Of a DNA stretch of 64,000 bases, positions 17,065 through 24,851 are shown piece by piece. The position numbers and the translations under genes were made by a program. Below the pieces are notes generated by a model. The model ran no database searches. It was given only the letters and a program-made list of their open reading frames with translations, and was not told the DNA's origin. Source of the DNA: Rhodanobacter sp. (GTDB taxonomy: Bacteria; Pseudomonadota; Gammaproteobacteria; Xanthomonadales; Rhodanobacteraceae); assembly GCA_004298015.1 (NCBI GenBank), contig SCSE01000061.1, forward strand, positions 1 to 64,000, given 5' to 3'. Every line of letters begins with the position of its first letter. The stretch's first letter is position 1.

Positions 17065-18647
17065 ACGGCACCCATGACAAAGAAATGCTGCACCAGGTGG
17101 GTGAGATGTCCATTGAAGGCAAAGCCCAGCACCAGCACCAGGGGGAGCAAACCGGCTCCAGCCCAGAATCCGATCGCGCCGCGGCGCTGTTTCCGGCGCC
17201 GTGCCCGGGATACGATCAAACCGAATGCGCCAAGCACCGGATAATTGCCGAAGGCCTGCAGACCCCTGAGACTCACGAACACGGGGGTTACCTTATGCGC
17301 AAGATAGGCAAAGCCGCCGCCAATGACCACCGCGAAACCAAACACCAAAAGCAACAACAGTCTCCGGTCAGGGCTCGCCGGCGTCAGCGGAACAAACGGC
17401 GGGTCCACTACGCGGAATTTCAGGTTATTGCCGCTTTGTGTGGCGTCCTGGGACAGTTGAGCCGTATTCGAACGCTCCAGCAATTGGTCATACTGTTTTT
17501 TGGTGACATTGTAGTTGCGCGTCAGCCCCTGCAATGTGGCTTGCACGTCGGTGATGTTGTCCGCGTGAGCCTTCAGATCGGCGATTTCCTTTTTTTGCAG
17601 GCCAATCTGGGTCGCCAGCGTCTGGATGCTGACCTGCGTGGTGTACATCGATTTTTGCATCTCCTGATACACCGGGTTATCCGAGGCTACGGCCATCACC
17701 GGGCCGCTTGCGACATTCTTTTGTAGCGCCGCGCGGCGCGCCTGGAGTTGCGAGATCATGCGTCGCGTGGAGACCACGTCTGGGTATGCGTCGGTGTAAC
17801 TCAGCAACAACGTATTGAGTTTCGCCTGGTAGGCAGCAATTTGCTTGTCGACTTGCTGGGTACGCGGATCGATTCCCGAGGAAGCAGAGCCCGTCGCCAT
17901 CGCGCGCATCTGTTGCTGAGTGGTCGCGCGTCCGGCAACGGCAGTTTCATACTTGACTTGCAGCGCCTGCAACTGCGCCTCGGCCGCCTGCAGGCGCGTG
18001 AAATAACTGCTTCCGCCCTGACCGGGAATAGAGCCGACGTTGGCTTTCTGGAAATTTGCGAGCTTCGTCTCCGCGTCGCTCAGCCGTTTACCGTAATCCT
18101 GCACCTGTTGATCCAGGAAATTCTGTGCGGTCGCAGTAGAGGCGGTATTCGCGCCCACGGTATTGTTCATTAGGATCTGCAAGAACGCCTGCACCACGCT
18201 TTGCGCCAGTTGCCGGTCCGAGTCGGAGTAACTCAGGTTGTACAGATTCGCGGTGCCAGCGCCAGTGATGCGAACGGAAGCGCCCAGTTTCAGCAAGAGC
18301 GCGTCCTTGGCCGCCGGTGTGGTCGCGCGCAGAGACAAACCGGTCTTGTCCGCCACGGCCTCGAGATTGGGGCGCGAGAGCATCGTGTGGGTAACGACCT
18401 GCAGTCGCTCCCGCACGTCTGGCTGCACCGCAACACCGCGCAACAGCGGATTCGTCAATGCATCGGTGTCGGCATACACCTGCGCGCGGGCTTCATACTT
18501 GTTCGGAAGACTGAAAACCAGTAGCGCACCCAGAATCATCACGCCCCACGCAACGAGCAGGGCACGCCAACGATAGCGCCACGCAGCACGGGTCTCCAGC
18601 TGCACATACTGGAACAACTCATGTAAATCAAACGATTCAGTCTGCAT
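17061..18647 (-). CDS. polysaccharide chain-length determinant protein, XrtA system (TIGR03007 type)
   Basis: A 528-residue Wzz/GumC-type inner-membrane protein. One membrane helix lies near residues 29-47 (ALLVAWGVMILGALLVF), a large periplasmic coiled-coil region runs from about 150 to 400 (many heptad-like Q/L/A repeats such as LQAAEAQLQALQVKYE), and a second helix at about 425-445 follows the proline-rich Wzz segment PLTPASPDRR. A third hydrophobic stretch near the C-terminus (LLPLVLVLGFAFNG) is typical of the XrtA subtype. It sets polymer length and bridges to the outer-membrane exporter, working with the tyrosine autokinase. Confidence 0.92.
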   Translation of the reverse strand: MQTESFDLHELFQYVQLETRAAWRYRWRALLVAWGVMILGALLVFSLPNKYEARAQVYADTDALTNPLLRGVAVQPDVRERLQVVTHTMLSRPNLEAVADKTGLSLRATTPAAKDALLLKLGASVRITGAGTANLYNLSYSDSDRQLAQSVVQAFLQILMNNTVGANTASTATAQNFLDQQVQDYGKRLSDAETKLANFQKANVGSIPGQGGSSYFTRLQAAEAQLQALQVKYETAVAGRATTQQQMRAMATGSASSGIDPRTQQVDKQIAAYQAKLNTLLLSYTDAYPDVVSTRRMISQLQARRAALQKNVASGPVMAVASDNPVYQEMQKSMYTTQVSIQTLATQIGLQKKEIADLKAHADNITDVQATLQGLTRNYNVTKKQYDQLLERSNTAQLSQDATQSGNNLKFRVVDPPFVPLTPASPDRRLLLLLVFGFAVVIGGGFAYLAHKVTPVFVSLRGLQAFGNYPVLGAFGLIVSRARRRKQRRGAIGFWAGAGLLPLVLVLGFAFNGHLTHLVQHFFVMGAV

Positions 18648-18698
18648 TGCTTTCTTCCCTGATGACGCCAGCCGTAGTCGTGAGCTTGCGTCGTCGCA

Positions 18699-19322
18699 TC
18701 AAAACAAGGACTGGGGGATGATCAGTATATCCCCGGGCCGCATGACTACGTTGTACTTGATCGCACCACCCATCAGCTCACCAAGCCGCACCGGAATGGT
18801 CTGTTCTTTGCCGTCGGGAAGCCGGCGAATGATCTTGGCGCTGTTGCCCGCGGCAAACTTGGTGAGGCCCCCAACATCGATCATCACATCCAGTACGGTC
18901 ATTCCGCTACGGTATGGCAAAGCCTCGGGCTTCGCCGCCTGCCCGACCACGCGTACCTGCTGGCTATAGGATCCCACGAAACTCTTGACGATCACGGTCA
19001 CCAACGGAGAGCGGATATAGCGGCTCAACGCCGTCTCCAGGTCACTTGCCAATGCGCCCGGTGTCTTCCCGGCAGCCATGATCGATTGCACCAACGGGAT
19101 CGATATACGCCCATCGGGACGCACCGGCACGGTGGTGGTCAGATTGGGATTGTCCCGCACAAAGACTTGCAGCGAATCACCCGGACCGATGATGTAGTGC
19201 TCCACCGAGGGGGGTGCCGTGGACAGACTACGGACGGCAGGTGCCGTACTGCAACCGCCGAGCAGCAGTAAACCAGCCACCATCATCAGCCAGATGACGC
19301 CGTTTCGCGATAACGATTTCAC
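18699..19322 (-). CDS. polysaccharide export lipoprotein (Wza/BexD-like, XrtA-associated)
   Basis: A 207-residue lipoprotein. The signal peptide ends in lipobox LGGC with Cys24 as the lipidation site. A polysaccharide-export (Poly_export) domain begins at HYIIGPGDSLQVFV, and an SLBB-like domain follows (QQVRVVGQAAKPEALPYRSG). It forms the outer-membrane and periplasmic part of the export conduit with the chain-length protein. The protein is short compared with Wza (about 380 residues) but normal for the XrtA/PEP-CTERM export subfamily (TIGR03027). It lies between the initiating transferase (21 nt away) and the chain-length gene (51 nt away). Confidence 0.92.
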   Translation of the reverse strand: MKSLSRNGVIWLMMVAGLLLLGGCSTAPAVRSLSTAPPSVEHYIIGPGDSLQVFVRDNPNLTTTVPVRPDGRISIPLVQSIMAAGKTPGALASDLETALSRYIRSPLVTVIVKSFVGSYSQQVRVVGQAAKPEALPYRSGMTVLDVMIDVGGLTKFAAGNSAKIIRRLPDGKEQTIPVRLGELMGGAIKYNVVMRPGDILIIPQSLF

Positions 19323-19343
19323 TTACCTGTACTCCTTGAGATG

Positions 19344-20744
19344 TCAGCGCGCGCCACGTCCGAACAACACCACTTCCAAGGTCTGGACAAGGATGGCCAG
19401 ATCAAATACGAAGTTGTGGTTTTTCACGTAGAAGAGGTCGAACTTCAGCTTTTCCTCTGCGTCCTCCAAGGATGAACCGTAGGGGTAGCGCAGTTGGGCC
19501 CAACCGGTCAGTCCCGGCTTCAGGCAATGCCGCAACGGATAGTACAGAATACGGTTATTGAAGTCGTCCACGAACTGCGGTCGCTCCGGTCGCGGCCCAA
19601 TAATGCTCATGTCGCCACGCAGCACGTTCCACAGCTGCGGCAACTCGTCCAGCCGCGCCTTGCGGATGAAGCGCCCGACCCTGGTCACCCGATCGTCGTT
19701 CTTGGTAGCCCAGCGTGCTACGGCGTCGCGCTCGGCATCAGCGCCCATGCTGCGGAACTTGATAACCCTAAACAACTTGCCGTTTTCACCCACCCTTTCC
19801 TGGTAGTAAAGAATCGGCGCGCCACGGCCCGACTCCAGCCGAATCGCCAAGACCGTCAGCAACATCAATGGCCATGTCAGGAGCAATACCAGCGAAGCAA
19901 TCACCAGATCGAAGGTGCGCTTTGTCGCGCGCCTCATGGGGGAGATATTGAAGCCATCAGAAAATACCAGCCACGACGGGTTGGTAGGCTCCATCTTGAT
20001 TTTCCCGGCCTCGCGCTCGAAGAACTCGGCGATCTCGGTCACTGCTATGCCACGCTGCTTGCACTCCAAGAGCGCGGCCACCGGCAATGTGCCGCGACGA
20101 TCGTCCGGCCCCACCACGATTTCGTCCACGCCGAGCCGGATCGCCCATTCACACAAGGCCTCGTCGGGGTGCAGCAACAGAGGCGCAGAAACGGCCACCG
20201 GGTCGGCAGTGACCGGCGCGCACCCCAGAATCTTGAACCCACGTTGATCGGTCTTGCGGCGCATCATGCGGATCATCTCGGCGGCGCGCTCGCCGGCACC
20301 CAGCAGCACCACGCGGCGCTTGAACAAGTCGGCGTCCACAAAACTCAGGAACAAGGCTCTCCACAATGCCACGACCAGGTAGCCGAGCAGCAACGCAATA
20401 CCCAGAACCCCGCGGCCGAGGTACGCCTGAGGAATCGCGTAATACAGCACGGTAAGTGCGATGCCGGCCAGTACGAAGGCCACGCCTTGCCGGCTAAGCC
20501 GCCCCAACCAGCCCGCCCGCAGGTGAACTTGATATAGCCCGAGCGAAGCCATGGAGAAAATCAGCACCATCGCCACCGACGGCGCGCGCCAGTGCAACGC
20601 CTGCCCGAACGCGATTTGGGTGTCGGCATCGCTCCAATAGCGCAGCACCACCGCGGCATAAACACACGCCATCAGCAGCAAGTACTCGACCAGCACCAGC
20701 AGTAGCTGCCAGCGTACGGCTCTATGTCGAAACAATCGGTACAT
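19344..20744 (-). CDS. undecaprenyl-phosphate sugar phosphotransferase, XrtA system (TIGR03013 type)
   Basis: A 466-residue polyprenyl phosphate hexose-1-phosphate transferase. Four N-terminal membrane helices (within about 1-130) precede a CoA-binding-like domain (RRVVLLGAGERAAEMIRMM), then a fifth helix (LVIASLVLLLTWPLMLLTV) and the catalytic C-terminal domain with YYQERVGENGKLFRVIKFRS and RLDELPQLWNVLRGDMSIIG. It moves a sugar-1-phosphate to undecaprenyl phosphate, the first committed step of repeat-unit synthesis. It is the first gene of the minus-strand operon; an AAGGGGG ribosome-binding stretch precedes the ATG and a candidate promoter lies about 60 bp upstream. Confidence 0.93.
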   Translation of the reverse strand: MYRLFRHRAVRWQLLLVLVEYLLLMACVYAAVVLRYWSDADTQIAFGQALHWRAPSVAMVLIFSMASLGLYQVHLRAGWLGRLSRQGVAFVLAGIALTVLYYAIPQAYLGRGVLGIALLLGYLVVALWRALFLSFVDADLFKRRVVLLGAGERAAEMIRMMRRKTDQRGFKILGCAPVTADPVAVSAPLLLHPDEALCEWAIRLGVDEIVVGPDDRRGTLPVAALLECKQRGIAVTEIAEFFEREAGKIKMEPTNPSWLVFSDGFNISPMRRATKRTFDLVIASLVLLLTWPLMLLTVLAIRLESGRGAPILYYQERVGENGKLFRVIKFRSMGADAERDAVARWATKNDDRVTRVGRFIRKARLDELPQLWNVLRGDMSIIGPRPERPQFVDDFNNRILYYPLRHCLKPGLTGWAQLRYPYGSSLEDAEEKLKFDLFYVKNHNFVFDLAILVQTLEVVLFGRGAR

Positions 20745-21407
20745 GGTTACGCCCCCTTGCCAACGACTTGCTCCCGTCAGCCTAGCCGACTACAAGGTGA
20801 ACGAACTGTATATCACGAACTGTGACAACGTTCATGTTTTGCTTCAACCTCGGGATGTTAAGGCATGAAGATCACCGGTATCCAGCAGTTTAAACGCGGT
20901 TCGTGACCGTTCTGGTGTTCAGGGATTTGCATCTCTCGTCATGTTTCATGGCCTCGACCGGTTGAAGCGAAAGCTTTTTACACGGCATATCTCACACCTG
21001 GATCCTGCAAATGGCGCTTGCCGCGGCCAGGTATCCGTTCGTGCCTTTGCAGGTTTTGGGGGGAAAGGCATTGAGCTGTGCCATGGCGCGTAACGGCGTA
21101 TCGACACCGACAGCCTGACGACGACCGGCGGGCCCAGATGTTCGACTCGATGTCGTCCATGCCCTCGCGACGCTGCGGGTCATGACGTTGACGAGGGCCT
21201 CGATGACGGCATTCACCATGGCACAGCACGATGCCGTCTTCATCCGGTCGCCACGCGGCCGCACTCCAGCGTCCGCAGGATCGGCGGAACGTCACATTTT
21301 GACCGTCAGCGACGGCCGATCGCGCGGATTTCGGCCACATCGATGCCCTGTCGTGGCACCAGAAGCTCATACCCGGATCTCGGGAGGTGCCCCCAATCAC
21401 GCTTGCA
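20745..21407. other. 663-bp gene-poor region upstream of the XrtA operon
   Basis: Apart from the candidate promoter at 20797-20834 nothing convincing is seen. Several ORFs of 80-140 codons cross it on both strands, but their translations are rich in Arg/Cys/His, have no recognisable domain and lack ribosome-binding sites. GCATCA (21405-21410) and TGATGC (21422-21427) could pair around a T-rich stretch near its right end. It may hold degraded mobile or coding DNA. Confidence 0.4.
20797..20834 (-). promoter_or_regulatory. candidate promoter/operator of the XrtA exopolysaccharide operon
   Basis: Read on the minus strand, TGATATACA at 20815-20807 is an extended -10 element (TG-n-TATACA); no good -35 box is seen. 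Two perfect 9-bp direct repeats, ACGAACTGT on the plus strand at 20801-20809 and 20815-20823, flank and partly overlap it with a 14-bp period. TGAACG (20798-20803) and CGTTCA (20829-20834) form an outer inverted repeat. This layout suits a regulator binding across the core promoter. The regulator is unknown, and no sigma-54 site was found. Confidence 0.4.
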
Positions 21408-21929
21408 TCAGGCTTTTTTCGTGATGCACGTCACGTATCGGCAGCGGTGACAGGACTTGGTATCAGACTTGCTAGCAAGGGACTGTAGCTGGCGCACATC
21501 CCGATCGGAAGGCTCGATGGACCAACACCACGCAAACTTGTCGCGTTCGCTGGACTCCCGGAGTTCATTGCGCTCGATGATGCATCTTTCAGCGGCCAGT
21601 TGGTGCCGCTGGCTGGCCATGATCACGGTCAGCGTCGCACTTGCGCTGTTGGCGATGAGTTCTGCCAGCGCGATACCCCATTCGCTGGGCACTGGGGTCG
21701 GCAACTCGCCCGCAACGCCCTCAAGCTGCGGCGTTGCGGCTGGCAGCGAGTGTCGGTGAGCTACCACACGACGTGTCGTAGCATCTGAGCCGGGGTGGTC
21801 GGAGCGCCTCCGGCGTCTGCACAGGCCCACCACCGCAACCTGCTGTGCCGAGGTCCTGCTTTCACCTATCCTGTCGGGCAGTTGCACGATGACCGTGGAC
21901 AGGGGCAGTTTTGCCTGGCTACGCCGCAT
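21408..21929 (-). CDS. hypothetical protein, head-to-head with modA (doubtful)
   Basis: A 173-codon ORF starting at the ATG at 21929, preceded at 8 nt by a strong AGGAG ribosome-binding site. The translation (MRRSQAKLPLSTVIVQLPDR at the N-terminus) has no domain I recognise. The central part is alanine-rich and helical (IALAELIANSASATLTVIMA), followed by a charged helix (AERCIIERNELRESSERDK) and a C-terminal Cys cluster CHRCRYVTC. Codon use includes many codons that are rare in neighbouring genes (ATA, AGG, AGA, CTA), so it is either acquired DNA or a chance ORF. Only 27 bp separate its start from the modA start, leaving little room for separate promoters. Confidence 0.35.
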   Translation of the reverse strand: MRRSQAKLPLSTVIVQLPDRIGESRTSAQQVAVVGLCRRRRRSDHPGSDATTRRVVAHRHSLPAATPQLEGVAGELPTPVPSEWGIALAELIANSASATLTVIMASQRHQLAAERCIIERNELRESSERDKFAWCWSIEPSDRDVRQLQSLASKSDTKSCHRCRYVTCITKKA

Positions 21930-21956
21930 GCGCACTTCTCCTGCCAGGTAAACCCG

Positions 21957-22736
21957 ATGTCCTGTCGTCTGTTCAAATTTCTCCTGTTGCCAATAATCCT
22001 TGCACTGACCACGCTGCCTGCCAGCGCCGGTTCGATCACGATCGCGGCGGCAGCGGATCTGAAATTCGCGATGGACAACATCACGGCGACCTTCCGCAAG
22101 GCACATCCCGACGATAGCGTGAAGGTCATCTATGGCTCATCCGGCAAGTTCTACACCCAGATCCGCCAGGGTGCGCCGTTCGACCTGTTTTTTTCCGCCG
22201 ATATCGGCTACCCGAAAAAGCTGGCCAGGGCCGGGCTGACCGCATCCACGCCGCGAGCGTATGCGCTGGGTCGGATTGTGCTGTGGAGTGCCGAGGTGGA
22301 CGCCAGCAAACTGAGCCTTGAAGACCTGGTGAAGCCGTCATTCGACCGCATCGCCGTGGCCAATCCGCAACACGCACCGTATGGCGAACGCGCGGTCGAG
22401 GCGCTGAAATCCAGCGGCGTCTGGAACCAGGTCAAGGGCAAGCTGGTGTATGGCGAAAACATCGGGCAGACCGCCCAGTTCGTGCGCACCGGCAACGCAC
22501 GCATCGGTATCATCGCGCTGTCGCTGGCGTTGAACCCGGCATTCGCGTCCAGGGGGGGCTACGCCACGATCCCGACTCGCCTGTACAAACCGTTGATCCA
22601 GGGCTTCGTGATCACCCGTCACGCCGCCGACAATCCGCTGGCAAAGACGTTCGCCAAGTTCATCGATTCGGCATCGGCACAGGCGATCTTCAAACACTAC
22701 GGCTTTGCGCGCATACCGGCCGGCACTGCACCATGA
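21957..22736 (+). CDS. modA: molybdate ABC transporter substrate-binding protein
   Basis: A 259-residue periplasmic binding protein. The signal peptide (FKFLLLPIILALTTLPASAG) is followed at once by the conserved ModA N-terminus ITIAAAADLKFAMDNI, then FRKAHPDDSVKVIYGSSGKF and FDLFFSADIGYPKKL, residues that form the oxyanion pocket in this family. It captures molybdate (possibly tungstate) and delivers it to ModBC. The ATG at 21957 is chosen because it gives a normal signal peptide with AGGTAAA in front; the frame is open further upstream. The stop overlaps the ATG of a 43-codon ORF. modB and modC follow on the same strand. Confidence 0.95.
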   Translation: MSCRLFKFLLLPIILALTTLPASAGSITIAAAADLKFAMDNITATFRKAHPDDSVKVIYGSSGKFYTQIRQGAPFDLFFSADIGYPKKLARAGLTASTPRAYALGRIVLWSAEVDASKLSLEDLVKPSFDRIAVANPQHAPYGERAVEALKSSGVWNQVKGKLVYGENIGQTAQFVRTGNARIGIIALSLALNPAFASRGGYATIPTRLYKPLIQGFVITRHAADNPLAKTFAKFIDSASAQAIFKHYGFARIPAGTAP

Positions 22737-22864
22737 CGACCGAACCGTACCGCGCACCTCAAGCGTCGCCGTCATCCACGGAGTGCACGGCGAGGACAGC
22801 GGAGTCTGCGGTCGCGGTGAGCAGCGAACGTGGCCGGAGCCTCGCAGGCTCGCTGGCTCGCTGA
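22733..22864 (+). CDS. 43-codon ORF between modA and modB
   Basis: This ORF starts in an ATGA overlap with the modA stop and ends 3 nt before the modB ATG, so it fills the gap between two genes that usually abut. The predicted peptide begins MTTEPYRAPQASPSSTE and is rich in Ser, Ala, Arg and Thr, without a membrane helix or known motif. It may simply keep ribosomes moving from modA to modB (translational coupling) or be a remnant of a longer gene. Peptide function is unsupported. Confidence 0.3.
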   Translation: MTTEPYRAPQASPSSTECTARTAESAVAVSSERGRSLAGSLAR

Positions 22865-22867
22865 GTC

Positions 22868-23545
22868 ATGATGCTGTCGGCCGCCGATCTCGGCGCACTC
22901 TGGCTGACCCTGAAGCTGGCTACCACGGTGACCCTGCTGCTGTTTATGCTGGGCACGCCGGTGGCCTGGTGGCTGGCGCGCTCACGCTCACGCTGGAGAC
23001 ATCCGGTATCCGCGCTGGTAGCACTGCCGCTGGTATTGCCGCCTACCGTGCTGGGTTTTTACCTATTGGTCGCATTCGGCCCGCACGGCCCGATCGGCGT
23101 ACTCACGCAATCGCTGGGCATCGGCCTGTTGTCGTTCACCTTTCCCGGTCTGGTGATCGCCTCGATGCTGTATTCGATGCCATTCGTGATCCAGCCGCTG
23201 CGCAATGCATTCGAGGCCATCGGCGAGCGCCCGCTGGAGGTGGCCGCGACGCTGCGCGCCGGCCCGCTGGATCGTTTTTTCTCGGTGGCGCTGCCCTTGT
23301 CGCGGCGCGGCTTCGTTACTGCCGGCGTGCTCGGTTTCGCCCACACGGTAGGCGAGTTCGGTGTGGTGCTGATGATTGGCGGCAACATCCCGCAAAGCAC
23401 CCGGGTGGTTTCGGTACAGATATTCGATCATGTCGAGGCCCTGCAATACGGCCAGGCGCATGCGCTGGCCGGCGGCTTGATGGTGTTTTCGTTCCTGGTG
23501 TTGCTGGCGGTCTACGGCAGCCAGCCGCGGCTGCGGAGTTTCTGA
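22868..23545 (+). CDS. modB: molybdate ABC transporter permease
   Basis: A 225-residue inner-membrane permease with about five membrane helices. The ABC permease EAA-type loop is visible near residues 115-135 ([19 protein letters not shown]), contacting the ModC ATPase. [15 protein letters not shown] and the [16 protein letters not shown] segment are typical of ModB. The dimer forms the molybdate channel. It starts 131 bp after modA and ends 1 nt before modC, so modB and modC are co-translated. Confidence 0.95.
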   Translation: MMLSAADLGALWLTLKLATTVTLLLFMLGTPVAWWLARSRSRWRHPVSALVALPLVLPPTVLGFYLLVAFGPHGPIGVLTQSLGIGLLSFTFPGLVIASMLYSMPFVIQPLRNAFEAIGERPLEVAATLRAGPLDRFFSVALPLSRRGFVTAGVLGFAHTVGEFGVVLMIGGNIPQSTRVVSVQIFDHVEALQYGQAHALAGGLMVFSFLVLLAVYGSQPRLRSF

Positions 23546-23546
23546 G

Positions 23547-24626
23547 GTGGGCGATACCATCCGCATCCGTCTCCCTTTGCGCCACGCCGGGTTCACGCTG
23601 GATCTCGACCTTTCTCTGCCCCCGCGCGGAATCAGCGCATTGTATGGACCCTCCGGCAGCGGCAAGACCAGTTGCCTGCGTGCCCTCGCCGGACTGGATC
23701 GGGTCGCCAACGGCTACATCGCGATGGGCGACGAGGTGTGGCAGGACGAAAGCCGGCAGCTGTTCGTACCCACGCACCAGCGCGCGATCGGCTACGTGTT
23801 CCAGGAGCCGAGCCTGTTTGCGCATCTGTCGGTGCGCGGCAATCTCGATTTTGGCCATCGTCGCGCCGGGCGGCCGAGCACCGTCGACACTCAGGCCATT
23901 GTCGGGATGTTGGGTATCGGTGCGCTGCTCGACCGCCGCGCGGATGCACTGTCCGGTGGCGAGCGTCAACGCGTGGCTATCGCCCGCGCGCTGATGAGCC
24001 GTCCCCGGCTGTTGCTTCTGGACGAACCTCTGGCAGCTCTGGACAGCGCGCGCAAGGCGGAGATCCTGCCCTACCTGGCACGCCTGCATGACACCCTCGC
24101 GGTACCGGCAATCTATGTCAGCCATGCGTTGGAGGAGGTCGCGCAACTGGCCGACTATCTGGTCTTGCTGGGCGACGACCAGCAAGTGCACAGCGGCCCG
24201 TTGCCCCCGATGCTGGCGCGGCTCGATCTGGCCGCGGCATTCAGTGACGATCCCGGGGTAGTGATCGCGACCACGGTGGCGGCACACGATGACACCGACC
24301 ATCTGAGCCGGCTCGACTTTTCGGGCGGGCAGCTGTTCGTGGCACGCCGGCCCGAGCCCGTCGGCCACGCGTTGCGCTATCGTATCCATGCCCGCGACGT
24401 CAGCCTGACCCGGGTTCAGCCGGAAGCCACCAGCATCCTCAACGTGCTGCGCGCCGACGTCACCGGCATGACCTTGACCGATACGCCGGCGTATCTGCTG
24501 GTGCGCCTGCAGGCTGGCGATACTGCGTTGCTGGCACGCATCAGCCGACGCTCCTGGCAAGGCCTGAAGCTGGCACCGGGGGTCAAGGTATGGGTACAAA
24601 TCAAGTCCGCGGCATTGCTGGGATGA
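23547..24626 (+). CDS. modC: molybdate ABC transporter ATP-binding protein
   Basis: A 359-residue ABC ATPase. Walker A is GPSGSGKT (residues 34-41), the Q-loop is in FQEPSLF, the signature is LSGGERQRVAIARAL and Walker B is LLLLDEPLAALD. The C-terminal 65 residues form a TOBE/Mop-type oxyanion-binding domain (ILNVLRADVTGM onwards), which in ModC senses molybdate and inhibits transport. Translation begins at a GTG one nt after the modB stop with GAGG just upstream. The lack of a separate modE in the window means regulation cannot be read here. Confidence 0.95.
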   Translation: MGDTIRIRLPLRHAGFTLDLDLSLPPRGISALYGPSGSGKTSCLRALAGLDRVANGYIAMGDEVWQDESRQLFVPTHQRAIGYVFQEPSLFAHLSVRGNLDFGHRRAGRPSTVDTQAIVGMLGIGALLDRRADALSGGERQRVAIARALMSRPRLLLLDEPLAALDSARKAEILPYLARLHDTLAVPAIYVSHALEEVAQLADYLVLLGDDQQVHSGPLPPMLARLDLAAAFSDDPGVVIATTVAAHDDTDHLSRLDFSGGQLFVARRPEPVGHALRYRIHARDVSLTRVQPEATSILNVLRADVTGMTLTDTPAYLLVRLQAGDTALLARISRRSWQGLKLAPGVKVWVQIKSAALLG

Positions 24627-24662
24627 CGGTGCATGGCCCGAGCCCGACCGCAGTGGGTAACC

Positions 24663-24790
24663 GGGTGCATACTTGCAGCGAATACCGTCTGACAGGTCGG
24701 TAACGGGAAGCGTGAGCTGCACCCTGCAAGGCTGCCGCGAATGTCCCCATCGCATGGATCGCATGACCTGGAGAGCTGTCGCATGGGCAC
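24663..24790 (+). promoter_or_regulatory. candidate structured RNA leader before the cytochrome b gene
   Basis: The 221-bp gap between modC and the cytochrome gene contains matched arms. GGGTGCA (24663-24669) can pair with TGCACCC (24718-24724), enclosing an ACCG/CGGT hairpin (24684-24687 with 24698-24701). TGCAGC (24674-24679) can instead pair with GCTGCA (24716-24721), which excludes the first stem. A second helix joins 24743-24753 with 24781-24790 (nine pairs, one mismatch, one bulge). The alternative pairing and the molybdenum-related neighbours suggest cis-regulation, but I could not match it to a known riboswitch. Confidence 0.3.
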
Positions 24791-24851
24791 CTCGAAGCCT
24801 GCCAACCGTGACATGAAAAAACAGCCGCCACCGGCGAGTAGCCCACAATGA
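24741..24851 (+). CDS. 36-codon ORF overlapping the cytochrome b start (doubtful)
   Basis: An ORF beginning ATGTCCCCATCG at 24741, with an internal in-frame ATG at 24783, ends in TGA at 24849-24851, making an ATGA overlap with the cytochrome b start. The end of the peptide (MKKQPPPASSPQ) is proline-rich and resembles nothing known. The cytochrome gene has only a weak ribosome-binding site of its own, so coupling from this short ORF could help its translation. It overlaps the candidate leader structure, so both readings cannot be fully independent. Confidence 0.2.
   Translation: MSPSHGSHDLESCRMGTSKPANRDMKKQPPPASSPQ

Noticed and set aside
20745..20960. Sigma-54 promoter before the XrtA operon, expected because PrsR-type regulators use one
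   Set aside because: No TGGCAC-N5-TTGC-type sequence on the minus strand in this interval.
20978..21400. 140-codon and overlapping 90-codon ORFs upstream of the XrtA operon, possibly transposase remnants
   Set aside because: No ribosome-binding site, no recognisable transposase motif and no terminal inverted repeats could be found.
24627..24847. Cobalamin or TPP riboswitch before the cytochrome gene
   Set aside because: The conserved boxes of those classes are not present; only a generic alternative-stem structure can be supported.
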